From NCBI GenBank assembly GCA_013041835.1, contig JABDRH010000606.1:1-7136 (forward strand): a stretch of DNA of 7,136 bases, read 5' to 3'. Under the pieces are notes generated by a model. That model worked only from the letters and a program-made list of their open reading frames with translations. It was not told the DNA's origin and did not search any database. The position numbers and the translations under genes are program-made. Shown here piece by piece: positions 4,246 through 7,136 of the stretch (position 1 is the stretch's first letter; the number at the start of each line of letters is the position of its first letter). The stretch is from Desulfatitalea sp. (GTDB lineage Bacteria > Desulfobacterota > Desulfobacteria > Desulfobacterales > Desulfosarcinaceae).

Positions 4246-5659
4246 CACTGATAGTGGAATGGCCCACCCCGCCAAACCGATTCATTGGCAGGAAGGCATC
4301 TTTCTGCAGCCGCAACATTTTCAATGGCAGGATCTGTATTTTCAAACCCAGATCGATCCGTTGAACCGTTACATGAGGCCCTGTTTTTGGGGCACCGGCC
4401 GCATGACGATCCACGAAGAAGCGCTGACCAACCAGGTTTTTAGCGTCCTCAACGGCGAGTTCCGCTTTCGTGACCTGACACACGCCGTCTATCCGGGCAA
4501 TGCCGCTCTCGAATCGCGCAATTTCGAGCAGGCCTGGAAAGACCGAGGCAAGCCGTTCACCGTTTACCTGGGCGTGCGCCAGTTGTCACGCACCGGCAAA
4601 AACGTTTCCGATCCCGGCAACTACGAATCTTTTTCCAACATCCCCACGCGCTACGTCGCGGAGCCCGACGCCGAACAACTGGCAGATTTGTATGCGGGCG
4701 GCGAGCAGTTGCCCATCGAGCGCATGCACTTCGTGCTCAAACTGCTGTGGGAAGATGAAAAAAACAGCGTGGGCGATTATGAAGTCATTCCCATTGCCCA
4801 ACTGGAAAGTCGCAAGGGGGACATCTGTCTCGTGCCCGACTTCATCCCCCCGGTTCTGTCGCTGGCCTCAAGTCCCGCGCTGATGCAGTGCGTTCGCGCC
4901 ATCCATGAGCAAATCACCGCCACCACGCACCGGCTCGAGGCCTACAAAAAAGATCGCGGCGTGAACACCGCTGAATTCGGCACCAAAGACATGGTGTTCT
5001 TATTTACCTTGCGCACCTTGAACCGTTTTTCCCCCATGCTGCGCCACATGCGCGGCATGGCCTCGGCCGTTCACCCGTGGGATCTGTATGGCCTCTTGGG
5101 ACAACTGGCGGGCGAGCTATCCACTTTTTCGGCCAAGATCAACATGGTCAATATCAGCAACGCGAGCCCATTTTACCACCTTGCATACGAGCATGAGGAC
5201 CTAACGCGGTGTTTCAGGCGTTGCCGCCATATCCTGAACCGCCTGATGGCCGATATCACCTCGGAGCCTGAGTACGTGGTCCCGCTCAAATACAACGGGC
5301 AGATTTTTGCGGCCGACTTGCCCACGGAGTTGATCCAGGGCCGAAAACGCTTTTACCTTGCCGTGGAGACCGACACACAGCGGGAGAAAGTGATCGCCGA
5401 ACTGGAAAAACAGGCCAAAATGTGCGCTCCCGACCAGCTCCCCCTGTTGATTTTGCAGTCTCTGCGCGGCATCGAACTCAGCTACATCGCCAATCCGCCG
5501 CCCGAGCTGCCGCGCCGCAACACGGGGATCTATTTTGCCATCGATCAGAGCGACCGGTTGTGGGCCAAGGTGCTGGAATCGCAAAAAGTGGCCGTCGCCT
5601 GGGATACCCGGCCCAAGGATGTGCGCATTGAACTCATGGCGGCCGGGGGGGATGAATGA
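4229..5659 (+). CDS. tssK: T6SS baseplate protein TssK
   Basis: The 476-residue protein is slightly longer than usual TssK (about 440-450). TssK trimers link the T6SS baseplate to the cytoplasmic domains of TssL and TssM, and the N-terminal shoulder domain binds the baseplate core. The family's N-terminal signature is plain: KPIHWQEGIFLQPQHFQWQD (16-35). Further family blocks are the helical motif HPWDLYGLLGQLAGELSTF near residue 290 and the C-terminal head segment LPRRNTGIYFAIDQSDRLW. The ATG at 4229 lies inside tssJ and has only a distant GAAGG 14 bases upstream. An in-frame ATG at 4259 (MAHPAKPIHW) is also possible and would bring the N-terminus closer to family length, but its upstream GTGGA is too close to act as a good ribosome binding site. 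Translation is probably coupled to tssJ on one side and to tssL (4-base overlap) on the other. Confidence 0.96.
   Translation: MNANDNTDSGMAHPAKPIHWQEGIFLQPQHFQWQDLYFQTQIDPLNRYMRPCFWGTGRMTIHEEALTNQVFSVLNGEFRFRDLTHAVYPGNAALESRNFEQAWKDRGKPFTVYLGVRQLSRTGKNVSDPGNYESFSNIPTRYVAEPDAEQLADLYAGGEQLPIERMHFVLKLLWEDEKNSVGDYEVIPIAQLESRKGDICLVPDFIPPVLSLASSPALMQCVRAIHEQITATTHRLEAYKKDRGVNTAEFGTKDMVFLFTLRTLNRFSPMLRHMRGMASAVHPWDLYGLLGQLAGELSTFSAKINMVNISNASPFYHLAYEHEDLTRCFRRCRHILNRLMADITSEPEYVVPLKYNGQIFAADLPTELIQGRKRFYLAVETDTQREKVIAELEKQAKMCAPDQLPLLILQSLRGIELSYIANPPPELPRRNTGIYFAIDQSDRLWAKVLESQKVAVAWDTRPKDVRIELMAAGGDE
5645..5651 (+). promoter_or_regulatory. G-run ribosome binding site for tssL inside the tssK end
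   Basis: Seven consecutive G residues lie four bases before the tssL ATG and encode part of the final glycines of TssK. With the ATGA stop/start overlap, this points to translational coupling of tssK and tssL. Confidence 0.5.
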
Positions 5660-6330
5660 CACGACTGATCGATTGCTTCATGGAGCTGATCGTCTACGTA
5701 GTGCATACCGTTCGCCACATCCAGGCCAATCAGCCCGATCTCGACGCGGTAAAGAGCGACATCGATCTGTTGTTGGAAAAAAGCGACAAGTGCCGTTTGG
5801 CCGCTCATATCTCGGAAGAAGATTACGATTATGCCCGTCTTTCCATCTGCGTGTGGATCGACGAAGCGATCATGAATTCCGAGTGGGTCCACACCATCGA
5901 GTGGCGGACACAGAAATTGCAGCGCCGATACTACAATATCACCGACGGCGGCCAGGAGTTTTTCGACCGGCTCGACAAGCTCGGTCATGAAGACCGTGAT
6001 GTGCGCGAGGTGGCCTACTTTTGTTTGACCCTCGGGTTGGCCGGCCGGTTCGTGGAAAAGGGCGACGGCGTCATCCTGGACCACCTCAAGGCCACCAATC
6101 TGAAGCGTCTGTTCGGCAGTTCGGCTGGCGAGCCCACCCTGGAAAACCGGCAACTGTTTCCGGAAGCCTATCAGCGGCAGGGCGCAACGCCGCCGGTCAG
6201 GGAAAAGACCGTCGTTTTCCGGCTTATCCCCGTGGTGTTGGGGCTTATTCCCGTGGGCTTGTTTTTCGTACTGCTGGTTGTCTATCACTACTTGCTGGAG
6301 ACGGATTTAAAAACTTTCTCCCAAATGTAG
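5656..6330 (+). CDS. tssL: T6SS inner-membrane protein TssL (DotU/IcmH family)
   Basis: The 224-residue protein is a short-form TssL. TssL is tail-anchored in the inner membrane, its cytoplasmic hook-shaped domain meets TssK, and it partners TssM. Family features are the helical cytoplasmic domain with YARLSICVWIDEAIM (59-73), LQRRYYNITDGGQEFFDRLD (88-107) and YFCLTLGLAGRF (121-132). A single C-terminal membrane segment follows at about 188-212 (LRIPVVLG-like region through VVYHYLL). There is no OmpA-like peptidoglycan-binding extension after the helix, so cell-wall anchoring would need another protein. The start codon overlaps the tssK stop (ATGA), with a G-run as ribosome binding site. Confidence 0.93.
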   Translation: MTRLIDCFMELIVYVVHTVRHIQANQPDLDAVKSDIDLLLEKSDKCRLAAHISEEDYDYARLSICVWIDEAIMNSEWVHTIEWRTQKLQRRYYNITDGGQEFFDRLDKLGHEDRDVREVAYFCLTLGLAGRFVEKGDGVILDHLKATNLKRLFGSSAGEPTLENRQLFPEAYQRQGATPPVREKTVVFRLIPVVLGLIPVGLFFVLLVVYHYLLETDLKTFSQM

Positions 6331-6337
6331 AACCCAT

Positions 6338-7136
6338 ATGCATCGATTCAAACCATCCAAAATCGTTAAATTGCTCTTCGTCCTGGCGTTGCTGGTCCTG
6401 TGCGTTCTTCTGGCCTGGGCGCTGGTGCTGTTCGTTCTGGGCCTGAACATCCAGTGGTGGGCCAAGGCGATGATTCTGACCTGCATGGCGGCCACGGTGA
6501 TCACGATCATCCTGTTGCGCAAAATGTGGCTCAAACGCAAGGAAATGCGTTTTGTGGACGGCATCATCGGCTCGGACATGCCGGGCAACATTTCCGCCCT
6601 GGACGATGCCACCCGTGAATTGCGCCGGCGCTTCAGAGAGGCCGTGGCCACCCTGAAAAAATCCCACCTCAAGGGCCAGGGCAACCCCTTGTACGTGTTG
6701 CCCTGGTACTTGATTGTGGGCAAGAGCGGATCGGGCAAGTCCACGGCCATTAAAAGCGCCCGGCTCCCGTCACCCTTCGGCGATGTCAACCGGGTCTCGG
6801 GCATCGAGGGCACGCGAAACTGCGACTGGTGGTTCTTTGACGACTCGGTGGTGATCGACATCGCCGGCCGCTACACCCTGCACCACGACGAGGCGCTGGA
6901 CAAGTCCGAATGGCTCGCCTTTTTGAAGCACCTGGTCAAATACCGCAGGCGCGAGCCCATAAACGGCATCATCGTTGCCGTGGAGGCGGATCAACTGCTG
7001 GGCGGCGACCTGGAGCGCATCGAGGACGAAGGCCGTGCCGTCCGCCGACGCATTGACGAGGTGATCCATGTCATGGGCGCCAAGTTTCCCATCTACCTGA
7101 TGGTGACCAAGTGCGACCTGATCTTCGGCATGGACC
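6338..7136 (+). CDS. tssM: T6SS inner-membrane protein TssM (IcmF family), N-terminal part
   Basis: The frame runs 266 codons to the window end. Full TssM is about 1,100-1,200 residues, so this is roughly the first quarter. TssM spans the inner membrane and reaches across the periplasm to TssJ. Two membrane segments are visible (about 12-36 and 43-61). The cytoplasmic nucleotide-binding domain follows, with Walker A GKSGSGKST (128-136), NCDWWFFDD (161-169), a G3-like motif IDIAGRYT (173-180) and the G4-like TKCD (257-260). The G3 motif carries isoleucine where DTAGRY is usual. The ATG lies 7 bases after the tssL stop and has no clear ribosome binding site. It is chosen because it is the first in-frame ATG and gives a basic N-terminus before the first helix, so translation may depend on coupling. 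The third transmembrane helix and periplasmic domain lie outside the window. Confidence 0.95.
   Translation, partial: MHRFKPSKIVKLLFVLALLVLCVLLAWALVLFVLGLNIQWWAKAMILTCMAATVITIILLRKMWLKRKEMRFVDGIIGSDMPGNISALDDATRELRRRFREAVATLKKSHLKGQGNPLYVLPWYLIVGKSGSGKSTAIKSARLPSPFGDVNRVSGIEGTRNCDWWFFDDSVVIDIAGRYTLHHDEALDKSEWLAFLKHLVKYRRREPINGIIVAVEADQLLGGDLERIEDEGRAVRRRIDEVIHVMGAKFPIYLMVTKCDLIFGMD

Noticed and set aside
5545..6288. 247-codon minus-strand frame opposite tssK/tssL
   Set aside because: It is an antisense shadow of two well-supported T6SS genes and shows no domain of its own.
6307..6861. 184-codon minus-strand frame opposite tssM
   Set aside because: It is a shadow frame. The sense strand carries membrane segments and Walker A of TssM.

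Overview
The window looks like a chromosomal segment of a fairly GC-rich Gram-negative bacterium. A deltaproteobacterium (Desulfobacterota, Desulfosarcina-like) is my best guess. It rests on the mix of an Fe-S-type Rrf2 regulator, a zinc-ribbon/membrane protein beside aroB and a T6SS core with divergent sequences. It is an impression from protein style, not a database match.

Layout. (1) 2-316, plus strand: the C-terminal part of an Rrf2-family regulator carrying a three-cysteine cluster motif, cut by the window edge. (2) 351-2577, minus strand: a probable two-gene operon. A four-helix membrane protein with an N-terminal zinc ribbon is transcribed first, followed by aroB (3-dehydroquinate synthase, TTG start with a strong ribosome binding site). 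A good extended -10 promoter lies just upstream at 2624-2653. The operon converges on the Rrf2 gene with a 34-bp gap. (3) About 2578-3669: a conspicuously AT-richer stretch of about 1.1 kb. Its only secure gene is a small excisionase/MerR-like helix-turn-helix protein (3155-3343). Around it are two competing short plus-strand reading frames, a minus-strand 59-codon frame that reads like a gene remnant, and several inverted repeats. (4) 3670-7136, plus strand: the start of a type VI secretion system (T6SS) operon in the order tssJ-tssK-tssL-tssM. tssJ/tssK and tssK/tssL overlap, and tssM begins 7 bp after tssL and runs off the window.

How the genes work together. TssJ (outer-membrane lipoprotein), TssL and TssM (inner-membrane proteins) form the T6SS trans-envelope membrane complex. 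TssK connects that complex to the cytoplasmic baseplate. Sheath, Hcp, baseplate-core and ClpV genes are not in this window and may lie downstream. The aroB block is housekeeping metabolism (shikimate pathway) and has no visible link to the secretion system. The AT-rich gap is a plausible junction where the T6SS locus or other accessory DNA was joined to the conserved block, but no integrase, attachment site or complete mobile element is visible.

I did not find a clearly new system. The most unusual points are a cysteine-rich C-terminus on TssJ, a non-canonical residue in the TssM G3/Walker B-like motif, the uncharacterised zinc-ribbon membrane protein paired with aroB, and the possible small genes and remnants in the AT-rich gap.
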